Source of the DNA: Pseudoxanthomonas jiangsuensis
GTDB taxonomy: Bacteria > Pseudomonadota > Gammaproteobacteria > Xanthomonadales > Xanthomonadaceae
Reading direction: 5' to 3'
Length of the DNA: 64,000 nt
Assembly (NCBI RefSeq): GCF_010093185.1
Contig: NZ_PDWL01000014.1
Span: 45,522-109,521, forward strand
The position numbers and the translations under genes are program-made. Under the pieces are notes generated by a model. The model was not told where the DNA came from. It ran no database searches and was given only the letters and a program-made list of their open reading frames with translations. Shown here piece after piece: positions 37,344-48,615 of this stretch (its first letter is position 1; each line of letters opens with the position of its first letter).

Positions 37344-38063
37344 TCAGGATGCGGCGACCGGCTGGGCGATGTCCGCCACCCGGTAGCCGGCGCTCTGCAC
37401 GGTATGCAGCAGCGGCCGCTCGAACGGCTTGTCGATCACCTTGCGCAGGTTGTACAGGTGGCTGCGCAGGGTATCGGAATCGGGCAGGCTGTTGCCCCAG
37501 ATCTCGCGCTCGATCTCCTGGCGGCTGACCACCCGCGGCGATTCGCGCATCAGGATGGTCAGCAGCTTCAGCCCGATCGGCGAGAGCTGCAGCTCGGCGC
37601 CGCCGCGGGTCACGCGCATGCTCACCGGATCCAGCACCAGGTCGGCCACGGTCAGCACCTCCGAACCGACCTGGCGGCGCTCGCGGCGGATCAGGGCGCG
37701 CAGGCGCGCCTCCAGTTCCTGGATCGCGAACGGCTTGGTCAGGTAGTCGTCGGCGCCGTGGCTGAGGCCGGTGAGCTTGTCGTCCAGGGTGTCGCGCGCG
37801 GTCAGCATCAGCACCGGGGTGGACTTGCGGGCGTCGCTGCGCAGGCGGCGGCAGACCTCGATCCCGTCCAGGCGCGGCAGCATCAGGTCCAGCACGACCG
37901 CGTCGTAGCTGTTCTCGGCGGCCAGGCGATAGCCGTCCAGGCCGTCGGCGGCGTAGTCGACCTCGAAGCCGCGGCTTTCCAGGTACTCGCCGATCATCTC
38001 GGAGATGTTGCGGTTGTCCTCGACGACCAGCACCAGCCCCGAGGTCTCTTTGCCTTGACGCAT
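37344..38063 (-). CDS. OmpR/PhoB-family response regulator
   Basis: 239-aa two-domain regulator. Receiver: acidic pair VVEDNR, phospho-acceptor Asp59 (VVLDLMLPRLDG), Thr/Ser switch and Lys110 (YLTKPF). Output: winged helix with LSPIGLKLLTILM and SHLYNLRKVIDKPF. ATG 38063 is selected for GGAGCGGG six bases upstream; ATG 38099 is in frame but has no such site. First gene of the regulator-kinase-efflux gene series. Confidence 0.96.
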   Translation of the reverse strand: MRQGKETSGLVLVVEDNRNISEMIGEYLESRGFEVDYAADGLDGYRLAAENSYDAVVLDLMLPRLDGIEVCRRLRSDARKSTPVLMLTARDTLDDKLTGLSHGADDYLTKPFAIQELEARLRALIRRERRQVGSEVLTVADLVLDPVSMRVTRGGAELQLSPIGLKLLTILMRESPRVVSRQEIEREIWGNSLPDSDTLRSHLYNLRKVIDKPFERPLLHTVQSAGYRVADIAQPVAAS

Positions 38064-38140
38064 GTCCCGCTCCGTGGTGTTTTCAGCTTTGTGAAACATG
38101 CCGGAGGCCGGGTGGATGGCATGTGAAGGCGCCGGGCGCC

Positions 38141-38797
38141 CTACAACAGCGGCTTCAGCGCCGGCCAGACGTTGTCCAGCAGCCTGGGCTGGGCCGCGGC
38201 GGTCGGGTGCAGGCCGTCGGCCTGCATCAGCCCCGGCTGCAGGGCCACGCCCTCGAGGAAGAACGGCACCAGGGCCGCGTCCTGCGCCCGGGCCAGCTCG
38301 GCATAGGTCCGGCGCAGGCGCTCGCGGTAGGCCGGGCCGTAGTTGGGCGGCACGTCGATGCCCAGCAGCAGCACCCTGGCCCCGGACTGGCGGCCGAGCA
38401 CCACCATCTTCTCCAGGTTGGCGCGCAGCTGCGCCGGGGTCAGCCCGCGCAGGGCGTCATTGCCGCCCAGCTCGATCACCAGCACCGCCGGCCGGTGCTT
38501 CTGCAGCAGGCCGGGCAGCCGGGTCAGCGCCCCGGCGCTGGTCTCGCCGCTGATGCTGGCGTTGACCACCGCCGGCCCGCCGGGCAGTTCGCGGGCGATC
38601 TTCCTTTGCAGCAGGCTGACCCAGCCCGTGCCGGCCGGTATGTTGTGTTCGGCGCTGAGGCTGTCCCCGACCACCAGGACCGGACCTTTGGCACAGGCCA
38701 GCGCCGGCAGCAGAAGCGAAGCTGCCAGCACGATCCCGGCCAGCCAGCGCGCCAGCCCCGCGGTCCTTCCGCCGTCCCCCTTACGTCCCACGCGCAT
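38141..38797 (-). CDS. tesA: GDSL-type esterase / acyl-CoA thioesterase I (TesA-like)
   Basis: 218-aa periplasmic SGNH hydrolase. Signal peptide through about residue 35 (LAGIVLAASLLLPALACAKG), then Ser block VVGDSLSAEHN, Gly in SISGETS, Asn in ELGGNDALRG and the Asp/His pair DGLHPT: all four SGNH blocks present. Cleaves short-chain esters, lysophospholipids or acyl-thioesters. ATG 38797 has GGGAGG 7 bases upstream. Divergent from ybbA-ybbP, exactly as in E. coli. Confidence 0.95.
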   Translation of the reverse strand: MRVGRKGDGGRTAGLARWLAGIVLAASLLLPALACAKGPVLVVGDSLSAEHNIPAGTGWVSLLQRKIARELPGGPAVVNASISGETSAGALTRLPGLLQKHRPAVLVIELGGNDALRGLTPAQLRANLEKMVVLGRQSGARVLLLGIDVPPNYGPAYRERLRRTYAELARAQDAALVPFFLEGVALQPGLMQADGLHPTAAAQPRLLDNVWPALKPLL

Positions 38798-38864
38798 TCC
38801 GGAGCCTCCCATCGACGCCCTGTCCTCTTCCGCGAACCCTTCGGCTCCCAGCATAGCCACCCCG

Positions 38865-39544
<680 letters not shown>

Positions 39545-39548
<4 letters not shown>

Positions 39549-42031
39549 ACGTGCTGCGCCACGCGGCGCGCTCGCTGCGCCGCGAGTTCCTGGCCGGCGA
39601 CCTGCTGACCCTGTTCGCCGCGCTGGTGCTGGGCGTGGCGGCGATGACCGCGGTCGGCACCCTGGTCGACCGCGTGACCCTGGCCCTGACCTCCAGTGCC
39701 GCCGAGGTGATCGGCGGCGACCTTGGCGTGCAGGCGCGCGCCGAGCCGCCGGCCGAATTCGCCGACGAGGCCCGCAACCGCGGCCTGGCGATGGCGCGGC
39801 TGGTGACCTTCCCCAGCGTGCTGTTCCACGGCGAATCCAGCCAGATGGCCACGGTCAAGGGCGTGGACGGCGCGCACCCGCTGCGCGGGCGGCTGCGCGT
39901 GGCCAGCGATGCCGCCGGGCTGCAGGCCAGCGATGCGGGTGGCCCGCCCCCGGGCGAGGCCTATGCCGATCCGCGCGTGCTTGCCGGGCTGGGCGTGACC
40001 GTGGGCGACAGCATCGAGCTGGGTTCCAGCCAGGTGCGCATCACCCGCGTGCTGCTGGCCGAGCCCGATGCCTCGGGCGGGCTGATGGAGATGGCGCCGC
40101 CGCTGCTGGTGCACCGTGACGACGTCGAAGCCGCGGGCCTGCTCGGCCCGGGTAGCCGCGCCGGCTACCGGATGATGTTCGCCGGCCCGCCGCAGGCGAT
40201 CGAATCCATGCGCGAATGGCTGCAGCCGCGGCTGGCCCCGGGACAGCGCCTGGTCGGCGTGGAGGACGCACAGCAGGGCCTGCGCAATGCCTTCGACCGT
40301 GCCGGCCGCTTCCTCGCCCTGGCCGCGCTGTTGGCGGTGCTGCTCGCCAGCGTGGCCACCGCGCTGGCCGCCAACCGCTTCGCCCTGCGCCGGGTGGACA
40401 CGGTGGCGATCCTGCGCTGCCTCGGCGCGCGCCAACGCGACATCCTCGCCTCGCTCGCGCTGCAGCTGGTGCTGCTGGCGATCCCCGCCTGCGTACTCGG
40501 CATTGGCCTGGGCATGCTGGCCCAGATCGCGCTGGTCGAGGCGCTGGGCAGCCTGGTGCCGGCACGCCTGCCGCTGCCCCAGGCCGCGCCGATGCTGGCC
40601 GGTGCCGGTATCGGCCTGCTGATCCTGCTCGGCTTCGGCCTGCCGCCGCTGCTGCGCCTGCGCGGGGTGCCGCCGATGCGCGTGCTCAACCGCAGCTTCG
40701 CCGCCCTTCCCGCCACCTCGCTGCTGGGCTACGTCGCGGCGCTGGCCGCCACCGTCGCGCTGGCGGTCTACGCCACCGGCGACGTGCAGCTGGCCGCCTG
40801 GGTGCTGGGCGGACTGGCGGTGCTGGCGCTGGTCGCGGCCGCCGCGGGCGCCACCCTGCTGTGGCTGCTGGGACGCCTGCAGGCGCGACTGCATGGCCCC
40901 TGGCGGCTTGGGCTGGCCGCGCTCGCGCGTCGCCGTGGCCTGGCAGTGGTGCAGCTGGTCGGCCTGTCGCTCTCGCTGTGCGCGCTGTTGCTGCTGGCAG
41001 TGGTCGGCCCCGGCCTGCTCGGCCAGTGGCGCGACCGCCTGCCGCCGGATACGCCGAACCACTTCCTGCTCAACGTGCAGCGCGACCAGGCCGCGGCCGT
41101 CGAGCAGGCGCTGCGCGGCATGGGCGTGGCCGATCCGGACCTGCAGCCGTTCGGCACCGGACGCCTGGTGGCGATCAACGGCGAGCCGCCGCAGCGCATG
41201 GCGGTGGACGACCAGGACGACGGCAACGACGCCGACCGTCCGTTGAACTTCTCCTGGCGCCATACCTTCCCGCCCGCCAACACCCTGCTGCAGGGCGAGT
41301 TCTGGAGCGAAGCCAGCGATGCAGCCGAGGCCTCGATCGAGGAAGGCTGGGCGCGACGCTACGGCGTCGGCCTGGGCGACAGCGTGACCCTGCAGCTGGG
41401 CGAGCAGGAGCGCAGCTTCACCGTCACCAGCATCCGCAAGGCCGACTGGGATTCGTTCCGGGTCAACTTCTTCGTGCTGCTCAACGCCGGGGCAGTGGGC
41501 GACGCGCCGTACAACCTGATCTCCAGCTTCCACCTGCCCTCGGGCAATACCGCGGCGCTGGCACCGGTGGTGCGCGAGTTCCCGAACGTGTCGGTACTGG
41601 AGATCGAGGCGCTGCTCGAGCGGGTGCGCGAGGTGATCGAGCGCGTGGCCCAGGCGGTGCAGCTGGTGATGGGCTTCAGCCTCGCCGCCGGCGTGCTGGT
41701 GCTGCTGGCGGCATTGCAGGCCACCGCCGGCGAGCGCCGCTACGACAGCGCGGTACTGCGCACCCTGGGCGCGCGCCATGGCCAGTTGCGTGGCGCGGTA
41801 CTGGTCGAGTTCGGCGTGCTGGGCCTGGTCGCGGCGACGCTGGCGGTATCGGCCGCAGCGGTAATTGGCGTGCTGGTCTCGCGCCAGCTGTTCGAACTGG
41901 CGCTGTCGCCGCCATGGCCGGCCCTGCTCGCCGGTGGTGCCGGCGGCATCGTGCTGAGCCTGCTGGCTGGATGGTCGGGCACGCGCGCGATCCTGCGTAC
42001 GCCGCCGATGCTTGCCCTGCGCCAGGCCTGA
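39545..42031 (+). CDS. ybbP: Large FtsX-like ABC permease, YbbP family
   Basis: 828-aa membrane protein with ten predicted helices arranged as helix 1, a big periplasmic domain, two sets of FtsX-type helices and a second periplasmic domain (about 500-670). [21 protein letters not shown] and [18 protein letters not shown] are the duplicated FtsX signatures. Together with YbbA it forms a type VII ABC transporter that acts on periplasmic substrates; the substrate is unknown. ATGA overlap with ybbA. Confidence 0.94.
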
Positions 42032-42039
42032 GGCGTGGA

Positions 42040-42060
42040 GCCGGGCCTGCGCGGCCCGGC
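42040..42060. terminator. Hairpin between convergent ybbP and GNAT genes
   Basis: GCCGGGCC-TGCGC-GGCCCGGC: perfect 8-bp stem, symmetrical, directly between the two stop codons. No T-run on either strand, so a weak or Rho-assisted bidirectional terminator at best. Confidence 0.45.
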
Positions 42061-42061
42061 C

Positions 42062-42520
42062 CTACCCTTCGCCCTCTTCCAGCTCGAGCACGAAGCGTCG
42101 CTTGCGGAGTTCCCGCGCGCCCTGCCTGCGATAGAAGCGCGCCGCGGCCTGGTTCCATTCCGGTGTCTGCCACTGCAGCTGGGTGATGCCGGACACGCGC
42201 GCATGCTCGCGCAGTGCATCCAGCAGCCGCGCGCCGAGGCCCTGGTTGCGTGCGGTGGCACGCAGGTACAGGCAATCCATGTGCAGGAACGGGCGCGCCT
42301 GCCAGGTCGAGAAATCGCAGGTTGCGGTCATGTATCCAGCCACCGCGCCCTGCACTGCCGCGACCCAGCACAGCAGGCGTGGCCGCGGGCCGAAGATGGC
42401 TTCCGACAAGGCCTGTGCATCCGGCCGTGCCGTGGCCTGTTCGAAAGCGGCGTGCTCGGAGACAAGCTCCAGCAGCGCCTGCATGTCGCCAGGTGCGGCG
42501 CGGCGGACAAGCGCCGGCAT
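42062..42520 (-). CDS. GNAT-family N-acetyltransferase
   Basis: 152-aa acetyl-CoA-dependent acyltransferase. Motif A is visible as LYLRATARNQGLGARLLDALRE (acetyl-CoA loop Q/R-x-x-G-x-G/A), with the C-terminal strand NQAAARFYRRQGAREL. Resembles diamine/ribosomal-protein-type GNATs, but no substrate can be assigned. Its ATG overlaps the stop of the rhodanese gene by one base (TGATG), so the two are coupled. Confidence 0.92.
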   Translation of the reverse strand: MPALVRRAAPGDMQALLELVSEHAAFEQATARPDAQALSEAIFGPRPRLLCWVAAVQGAVAGYMTATCDFSTWQARPFLHMDCLYLRATARNQGLGARLLDALREHARVSGITQLQWQTPEWNQAAARFYRRQGARELRKRRFVLELEEGEG

Positions 42521-42927
42521 CAGCTGGCATCCATGCCCGTAGCCAGTCCGAAGCCCTCGTCCAGCCAGCCGGTGATGCCGCCCGCCATCAGTTTCACCGG
42601 GCGTCCAAGCGTGGCCAGCCGCACCGCGGCGCGCGCGGCGCCATTGCAGTGCGGCCCGGCGCAGTAGACGACGAACAGCGTGTCCTGCGGCCAGCGCGCG
42701 ATCGTGGACGCGATGATCTTGCGGTGTGGCAGGTGCACCGCACCCGGCACATGGCCATTGGCATGGGCTTCGGGCCCACGCACGTCGAGCAGGACGAATC
42801 CGGGATCCGGGCGCGAAAGCGCCTCGTGCACGTCCCAGCAATCGGTCTCGAACGCGAACTGCGCGCCGAAGTGCTCCAGCGCCTGCGCGGGCGTTGCCGC
42901 GGCGGTTTCAGTGACGGGATTTCCCAT
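42520..42927 (-). CDS. Single-domain rhodanese-like sulfurtransferase
   Basis: 135-aa cytoplasmic protein. Rhodanese fold with FVLLDVRGPEAHANGHVPGA and active-site cysteine in VVYCAGPHCNGA; the six-residue loop after it is typical of thiosulfate/persulfide transferases. AGGA lies 5 bases before ATG 42927. Divergent from an FtrA-like AraC regulator 62 bases away; such regulators are often paired with a rhodanese, so this gene is the likely target. Confidence 0.93.
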   Translation of the reverse strand: MGNPVTETAAATPAQALEHFGAQFAFETDCWDVHEALSRPDPGFVLLDVRGPEAHANGHVPGAVHLPHRKIIASTIARWPQDTLFVVYCAGPHCNGAARAAVRLATLGRPVKLMAGGITGWLDEGFGLATGMDAS

Positions 42928-42989
42928 GGTGTCCTCCGTGGTGGCAGGGCCATTGTGTGCGGGCACCCGCCCGTGCAGGATTGGCTGCA

Positions 42990-43976
42990 ATGACGATCTC
43001 CGATCAAATCCCGCCAATCCCCAACCGCAAGGTCGCGGTGCTGCTCTACGACGGCCTGTGCATGTTCGAGTTCGCATGCGCGGCGGAAGTCTTTGGCCTG
43101 GAGCGCCCCGAGGCGGGACCCGGCTGGTACAGCTTCCACACCGCCTCGGTCGACGGCCGTCCAGTGCGCACCCAGTACGGCGGACGCATGCAGCCGGAGG
43201 GCGACCTGAAGCTGCTGCAGGCCGCGGGCACGATCATCGTCCCTGGCTGGCGCGGCGCGGAGGCTCCCGTCCCGGACGCGCTGGTGGCCGCGCTGCGCAG
43301 CGCCCATCGCCGTGGCAGCCGGCTGCTGTCGATCTGCTCCGGGGTATTCGTCCTCGCTGCCACCGGCCTGCTCGACGGCCGCCGCGCGACCACCCACTGG
43401 CGGCACGCCGCAGCACTGCGCGAGCGCCATCCGCAGGTCGAGGTCGACCCGGACGTGCTCTACGTCGACAACGGCCAGGTGCTCACCTCGGCCGGCAGCG
43501 CGGCCGGGCTGGACCTGTGCCTGCACCTGGTGCGACGCGACTTCGGCAGCGGCAAGGCCAACCTGGTGGCGCGGCGGCTGGTCATCCCGCCGCACCGCGA
43601 CGGGGGCCAGGCCCAGTACGTGGAGCGTCCGGTGGCGCCGCAACGGCGCGATGCACTGTCCCCGCTGCTGGACCACCTGCGCAGGCACCTGGACCAGCCG
43701 CACACGGTCGCTGCGCTGGCGGCGCGGGTGAACATGAGCGAGCGCACCTTCCTGCGGAAGTTCCAGGCCGCCACCGGCGCCACGCCCGGGCAATGGCTCG
43801 CCCGGGCCCGGATCGAACACGCCTGCCAGCTGCTGGAGCAGACCGGTCTGGGCGTGGACGAGGTCGCGAGCCGCAGCGGCTTCGGGACGGCGATGACCCT
43901 GCGCCACCACTTCCGCCAGCACCTGGGCACCAGCCCGGTGGCCTACCGCCGCCGTTTCGCCGCGCCCGTGCCCTGA
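42990..43976 (+). CDS. ftrA: FtrA-like transcriptional regulator (DJ-1/PfpI + AraC HTH)
   Basis: 328-aa AraC-type regulator with an N-terminal DJ-1/PfpI domain (VAVLLYDGLCMFEFACAAEVF; SICSGVFVLAATGLLDGR with the conserved Cys at the elbow) and a C-terminal double HTH (MSERTFLRKFQAATGATPGQW, VASRSGFGTAMTLRHHF). The Cys of the DJ-1 fold could sense thiol or electrophile stress. ATG 42990 is chosen by homology; GTG/ATG codons upstream give no SD. Controls probably itself and the divergent rhodanese. Confidence 0.92.
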   Translation: MTISDQIPPIPNRKVAVLLYDGLCMFEFACAAEVFGLERPEAGPGWYSFHTASVDGRPVRTQYGGRMQPEGDLKLLQAAGTIIVPGWRGAEAPVPDALVAALRSAHRRGSRLLSICSGVFVLAATGLLDGRRATTHWRHAAALRERHPQVEVDPDVLYVDNGQVLTSAGSAAGLDLCLHLVRRDFGSGKANLVARRLVIPPHRDGGQAQYVERPVAPQRRDALSPLLDHLRRHLDQPHTVAALAARVNMSERTFLRKFQAATGATPGQWLARARIEHACQLLEQTGLGVDEVASRSGFGTAMTLRHHFRQHLGTSPVAYRRRFAAPVP

Positions 43977-44038
43977 GGCCGCGCGGTTCGCCCGGGGTGG
44001 CTTATCCTGCGCGCCTCATCCCCACCTGCGGCCCGACG

Positions 44039-44413
44039 ATGCCCGCCCTGTCCCCGTCGAACTACCTCGTCCCGGTGCTGTTGCTGCTGGCCAGCAACGT
44101 GTTCATGACCTTCGCCTGGTACGGCCACCTCAAGTACAAGAGCGCGCCGCTGTTCATGGCGATCCTGGTCAGCTGGGGCATCGCCTTCTTCGAGTACAGC
44201 CTGATGGTGCCGGCAAACCGCATGGGCAGCGGGGTGTACTCGGTGGTCCAGCTCAAGACCATCCAGGAGGTCATCACCCTGGTGGTGTTCGCGGGCTTCT
44301 CGGCCTGGTACCTGGGCCAGCCGCTGAAGTGGAACCACTACGCGGCCTTCGCCCTGATCGTGGGCGCGGCCTTCCTGATGTTCTACGACGGTCCCGGCGC
44401 CGCGGCGCACTGA
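44039..44413 (+). CDS. DUF486-family small membrane protein
   Basis: 124-aa protein with four predicted helices (LVPVLLLLASNVFMTFAWYG at the start, then two middle helices, HYAAFALIVGAAFLMFYDG at the end), the compact DUF486/DMT-like family. The conserved VPANRMG loop is present. Function of the family is unknown; relation to small multidrug transporters is structural only. TATCCT (44003-44008) could be its -10. Confidence 0.92.
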   Translation: MPALSPSNYLVPVLLLLASNVFMTFAWYGHLKYKSAPLFMAILVSWGIAFFEYSLMVPANRMGSGVYSVVQLKTIQEVITLVVFAGFSAWYLGQPLKWNHYAAFALIVGAAFLMFYDGPGAAAH

Positions 44414-44429
44414 GCCGCGCGCGACGCGC

Positions 44430-44753
44430 TCAGGCCTGCCTGGGCGCGAACATGATCACCGCCATCCCGGCCAGACACAGGCCCACGCCGAGCAGGTCCC
44501 AGCGGGTGGGACGCACGCCGTCCACCGCCCACAGCCAGGCCAGCGCGGTGGCGATGTAGACGCCGCCGTAGGCGGCATACACGCGGCCGGTGGCGGTCGG
44601 ATGCAGGGTCAGCAGCCAGGCGAACACCGCCAGGCCCAAGGCCGCCGGCAGCAGCAGCCAGGCGCTGCCGTGGTTGCGCAGCCATGCCCACACCAGCCAG
44701 CAGCCGAGGATCTCGGCAATGGCGGTGGCCACGAACAGCAGGAAGGTGGTCAC
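44430..44753 (-). CDS. YnfA-family small membrane protein (SMR-like)
   Basis: 107-aa protein with four helices; [42 protein letters not shown] and [20 protein letters not shown] are family hallmarks. YnfA proteins are small-multidrug-resistance relatives and some confer dye/drug tolerance. GTG 44753 overlaps the mazG stop (GTGA), so it is made with mazG although no functional link is known. Convergent with the DUF486 gene. Confidence 0.94.
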   Translation of the reverse strand: MTTFLLFVATAIAEILGCWLVWAWLRNHGSAWLLLPAALGLAVFAWLLTLHPTATGRVYAAYGGVYIATALAWLWAVDGVRPTRWDLLGVGLCLAGMAVIMFAPRQA

Positions 44754-45577
44754 GCCGCCCCCGCGGCCTCGCGCTCCGACTGCTTCACCTGGGTCCACAG
44801 CGTTTCCTGCTGCTCCAGGGTCAGCGCGGACAGCGTCGTTCCCCGTGCGGCGGCGAGTGCTTCCATGGCCCGGAAGCGGCGTTCGAACTTGTGGTTCGCA
44901 CGACGCAGCGCGGCGCCCGGATCGACCTTGGCGTGGCGCGCGACATTGGCGGCCACGAACAGCAGGTCGCCGATCTCGTCTTCCAGGCGCTCGCGGTTTC
45001 CAGCCACGTCGCCGCGGGCGAACTCGGCACGCACCTCGGCGATCTCCTCGTGCAGCTTTTCCAGTACCGGTTCCGGACCCGGCCAGTCGAAGCCGGTGCG
45101 CGCGGCGCGCGACTGCAGCTTCACCGCCCGCTGCCATTCCGGCAGCCCGCGGGAAATGCCGGCCAGGGCGGAGGTGTCCTGCTCGCCGGCGGCTGCGCGT
45201 TCGGCGCGCTTGATCGCTTCCCAGTTGAGGGTCTGCTCCTCGGCATCGGCGAAGCTGGCCTCGCCGAACACGTGCGGGTGTCGGCGCACCATCTTGTCGC
45301 TGATCGCGTTGGCGACGTCGTCGAACCCGAACGCACCCTGCTCGGCCGCCATCTGCGCATGGAACACCACCTGCAGCAGCAGGTCGCCCAGCTCGTCCTT
45401 CAGCGCGGCCAGGTCCTTGCGGTCGATCGCGTCGGCGACTTCGTACGCCTCCTCGATGGTGTACGGGGCGATGCTGGAGAAGTCCTGCTCCAGGTCCCAG
45501 GGACACCCGCCCTGCGGGTCGCGCAGGCGGGCCATGATCGCCAGCAGGCGATCGATCGGACGCGGGTCGGTTTGCAT
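44750..45577 (-). CDS. mazG: Nucleoside triphosphate pyrophosphohydrolase MazG
   Basis: 275-aa all-alpha NTP-PPase with two MazG units. The first has [22 protein letters not shown] and [14 protein letters not shown] (metal-binding E-x2-E...E-x2-D), the second [19 protein letters not shown]. Cleans the nucleotide pool and lowers (p)ppGpp-linked stress signalling in E. coli. Length is normal. Starts 24 bases after the end of ruvB territory and is probably a separate operon with ynfA. Confidence 0.96.
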   Translation of the reverse strand: MQTDPRPIDRLLAIMARLRDPQGGCPWDLEQDFSSIAPYTIEEAYEVADAIDRKDLAALKDELGDLLLQVVFHAQMAAEQGAFGFDDVANAISDKMVRRHPHVFGEASFADAEEQTLNWEAIKRAERAAAGEQDTSALAGISRGLPEWQRAVKLQSRAARTGFDWPGPEPVLEKLHEEIAEVRAEFARGDVAGNRERLEDEIGDLLFVAANVARHAKVDPGAALRRANHKFERRFRAMEALAAARGTTLSALTLEQQETLWTQVKQSEREAAGAA

Positions 45578-45601
45578 GAGCGGAACTCTAGCGCGGAAGA
45601 C

Positions 45602-46624
45602 TCAGAACAGCTCGCCGGCCTCGCGCGCGGGGGCGATCAGGCCGAGATGGCGGTAGGCCTTGGCGGTGGCCATGCGGCCGCGCGCGGTGCGGACCAGGAA
45701 GCCCTGCTGGATCAGGTAGGGCTCGATCACGTCCTCCAGCGTTCCCCGCTCCTCCGACAGCGAGGCCGCCAGCGACTCCACCCCCACCGGCCCTCCGTCG
45801 AAGTGGCCGATGATGACGTTGAGCATGCGCCGGTCCAGCTCGTCGAAACCTTCCGGATCGACCTTGAGCATCGCCATTGCCGCGTCCGCCACCGCCTTGT
45901 CGATGCGCCCGCCGGCCCTGACCTGGGCGTAGTCGCGCACCCGCCGCAGCAGGCGGTTGGCGATGCGAGGGGTGCCGCGTGCGCGCCGCGCGATCTCGCC
46001 CGCGCCCTCGGCCTCGCAGTCGATCCCCAGGATCTGCGCCGAGCGACGCACGATCCGGGTCAGCTCCTCGGGCGTGTAGAACTCCAGCCGCTGGACGATG
46101 CCGAAGCGGTCGCGCAAAGGCGCGGTCAGCAGGCCGGCGCGGGTGGTCGCGCCGATCAGGGTGAACGGCGGCAGGTCCAGCTTGATCGAGCGCGCGGCCG
46201 GGCCCTCGCCGATCATGATGTCGATCTGGAAGTCCTCCATCGCCGGATACAGGACTTCCTCGACCACCGGCGACATCCGGTGGATCTCGTCGATGAACAG
46301 CACGTCGTGCGGCTGCAGGTTGGTCAGCAGGGCGGCGAGGTCGCCGGCCTTCTCGATCACCGGGCCGGAGGTCACCCGCAGGTTCACCCCCAGCTCGTTG
46401 GCGATCACGTGGCTGAGCGTGGTCTTGCCCAGCCCCGGCGGGCCGAAGATCAGCACGTGGTCCAGCGCTTCGCCGCGGCCGCGCGCGGCCTCGATGTAGA
46501 TGCCCAGCTGCTCGCGCACCGGCTGCTGGCCCAGGTATTCGTCCAGCCGCTTCGGGCGGATCGAGGCTTCCAGGGCCTCGTCCTCGCGGGTGGAGGTGGA
46601 AGCGATCAGGCGGTCTGCGGTCAT
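45602..46624 (-). CDS. ruvB: Holliday junction branch-migration ATPase RuvB
   Basis: 340-aa AAA+ motor. N-terminal [18 protein letters not shown], Walker [10 protein letters not shown], Walker B FIDEIHRM, sensor 1 IGATTRAG and the C-terminal winged helix ([14 protein letters not shown]) are intact. Works with RuvA and RuvC, whose genes lie upstream on the same strand but are separated from it by kup. 16 bases separate it from kup. Confidence 0.97.
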   Translation of the reverse strand: MTADRLIASTSTREDEALEASIRPKRLDEYLGQQPVREQLGIYIEAARGRGEALDHVLIFGPPGLGKTTLSHVIANELGVNLRVTSGPVIEKAGDLAALLTNLQPHDVLFIDEIHRMSPVVEEVLYPAMEDFQIDIMIGEGPAARSIKLDLPPFTLIGATTRAGLLTAPLRDRFGIVQRLEFYTPEELTRIVRRSAQILGIDCEAEGAGEIARRARGTPRIANRLLRRVRDYAQVRAGGRIDKAVADAAMAMLKVDPEGFDELDRRMLNVIIGHFDGGPVGVESLAASLSEERGTLEDVIEPYLIQQGFLVRTARGRMATAKAYRHLGLIAPAREAGELF

Positions 46625-46640
46625 GGGGCGATTATGGACC

Positions 46641-48569
46641 TCAGATCTCCACCTGCGACCCCAGCTCCACCAGCCGGTTGCCCGGGATCCGGAAGAAGCC
46701 GGTGGCCGGGGCCGCGTTGCGGTGCATGAACGCGAACAGCTTGTCGCGCCAGATCGGCATGCCGCGGCGGCGGCCGGCGACGATGGTCTCGCGGCTGGCG
46801 AAGTAGGTGGTGTCCATCGGGTCGAACGACATCCCGCCCACGTCGCAGGCGCGCATCAGCGCCAGCGGCACGTCCGGGGTCTCCATGAAGCCGAAGCGCA
46901 CCACCAGCCGGTAGAAGTCGTCGCCGATCTGGTCCATGCGCAGGCGCTGGCCGGCTGGGGCGTGCGGCACCGGCAGGGTCTCCACGGTCAGGAACACGTT
47001 GCGCTCGTGCAGCACCTTGTTGTGCTTGAGGTTGTGCAGGAGGGCGTGCGGGACCACGGTGGCATCGGCGGTCAGGAACACCGCGGTGCCCGGCACCCGC
47101 ACCGGCGGGGCCAGCATCAGCCCGGGCAGGAAGGTGTCGGTGTGGATGCCGTCCTTGCGGATCTCCTCGCCCAGCAGCTCGCGGCCGCGGCGCCAGGTGC
47201 GCATCAGGGTGAACAGGACGATGCCCAGCACCACCGGGAACCAGGCGCCCTGCAGCAGCTTGGCGCCGTTGGCGACCACGAACGCCAGGTCGATCAGGAA
47301 GAACACCACGCACAGCGGCAGCACCCAGTTGCGCCAGCGCGGCCACAGCGCGCGCGCCACCAGCGCCAGCAGGAGGGTGTCGATCAGCATCGTGGCCGAG
47401 ACCGAGATGCCGTAGGCCACCGCCAGGTTGGTCGAGCTGCGGAACACCAGCACCAGCCCGAGCACCATCACCATCAGCAGCCAGTTGATCCCGGGGATGT
47501 AGATCTGGCCGATCGTGTCGTGCGAGGTGTGCTTGATCCGCATCCGCGGGATGTAGCCCAGCTGCATGGCCTGGCGCGAGACCGAGAACGCGCCGGTGAT
47601 CACCGCCTGCGAGGCGATCACCGCCGCCAGGGTGGCCAGCACGATCATCGGGTACAGGGCCCAGTCCGGGACCGATTCGTAGAACGGGTTCCTGACCAGT
47701 TCCGGGTGCTGCAGCACCAGCGCGCCCTGGCCGAGGTAGTTGAGCACCAGGCACGGCAGCACGAAGAAGTACCAGGCGTGGCGGATCGGCGGCGCGCCGA
47801 AATGGCCCATGTCCGCGTACAGGGCCTCGCCGCCGGTCACCGCCAGCACCACCGCGCCGAGGATGAACACCCCGTGCCAGCCGTGCTCCATGAAGAACAG
47901 CACGCCCCACCACGGGTTGAACGCCTTCAGCACCTCCGGCGCCTCGACGATGTTCCAGGCCCCGATCGCGGCCAGCGACAGGAACCACAGCGAGGTGATC
48001 GGCCCGAACACCTTGCCCACCTTCTCGGTGCCGAAGCGCTGGGCCATGAACACCAGCACCAGCACCGCCACCGTGATCGGGACGATGAAGTGGTGCAGGC
48101 CGGGCGCGGCGATCTCCAGGCCCTCGATCGCGCCCAGCACCGAGATCGCCGGGGTGATCACCCCGTCGCCGAAGAACAGCGAGGCGCCGAAGATGCCGAG
48201 GATGCCCACGACATAGGCCGAACGCGAGCCGTTCCTCAGGGTGCGCCGGGCCAGCGCCATCAGCGCCATGATCCCGCCCTCGCCCTCGTTGTCGGCGCGC
48301 ATGATGATGGTCACGTACTTGAGCGTGACCACGATCATCAGCGACCAGAACGCCAGCGACAGCACGCCCAGGACGGTGTCGTGGCCGCTGTCCAGGCCGT
48401 AGTGCGGCGAGAACGCCTCCTTGAGCGTGTACAGCGGGCTGGTGCCGATGTCGCCGAAGACGACGCCGATCGCGCCGATGACCAGGGCGAAGCGGCTGGC
48501 GCCGCCGTGGCCGTGGCCGTCCTGGCCGTGCGGACCGGAACCGGGCGTGGGGGTGGACGCTGCGGACAT
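46641..48569 (-). CDS. kup: Low-affinity potassium transporter Kup
   Basis: 642-aa proton-coupled K+ importer: about twelve helices in the first 440 residues beginning [22 protein letters not shown] (family signature), then a cytoplasmic C-terminal domain of ~200 residues. Length is typical. It is inserted between ruvA and ruvB with short gaps (46 and 16 bases), so it is co-transcribed with DNA-repair genes. Confidence 0.97.
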   Translation of the reverse strand: MSAASTPTPGSGPHGQDGHGHGGASRFALVIGAIGVVFGDIGTSPLYTLKEAFSPHYGLDSGHDTVLGVLSLAFWSLMIVVTLKYVTIIMRADNEGEGGIMALMALARRTLRNGSRSAYVVGILGIFGASLFFGDGVITPAISVLGAIEGLEIAAPGLHHFIVPITVAVLVLVFMAQRFGTEKVGKVFGPITSLWFLSLAAIGAWNIVEAPEVLKAFNPWWGVLFFMEHGWHGVFILGAVVLAVTGGEALYADMGHFGAPPIRHAWYFFVLPCLVLNYLGQGALVLQHPELVRNPFYESVPDWALYPMIVLATLAAVIASQAVITGAFSVSRQAMQLGYIPRMRIKHTSHDTIGQIYIPGINWLLMVMVLGLVLVFRSSTNLAVAYGISVSATMLIDTLLLALVARALWPRWRNWVLPLCVVFFLIDLAFVVANGAKLLQGAWFPVVLGIVLFTLMRTWRRGRELLGEEIRKDGIHTDTFLPGLMLAPPVRVPGTAVFLTADATVVPHALLHNLKHNKVLHERNVFLTVETLPVPHAPAGQRLRMDQIGDDFYRLVVRFGFMETPDVPLALMRACDVGGMSFDPMDTTYFASRETIVAGRRRGMPIWRDKLFAFMHRNAAPATGFFRIPGNRLVELGSQVEI

Positions 48570-48615
48570 GGCGGCTCGAGGTTGGCGCGTGGGACGTGAG
48601 GGGAGTGCGAGGCGG

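Noticed and set aside
42040..42060. Considered as a strong intrinsic terminator
   Set aside because: Stem is perfect but neither strand has a T-run, so kept only as a low-confidence hairpin.
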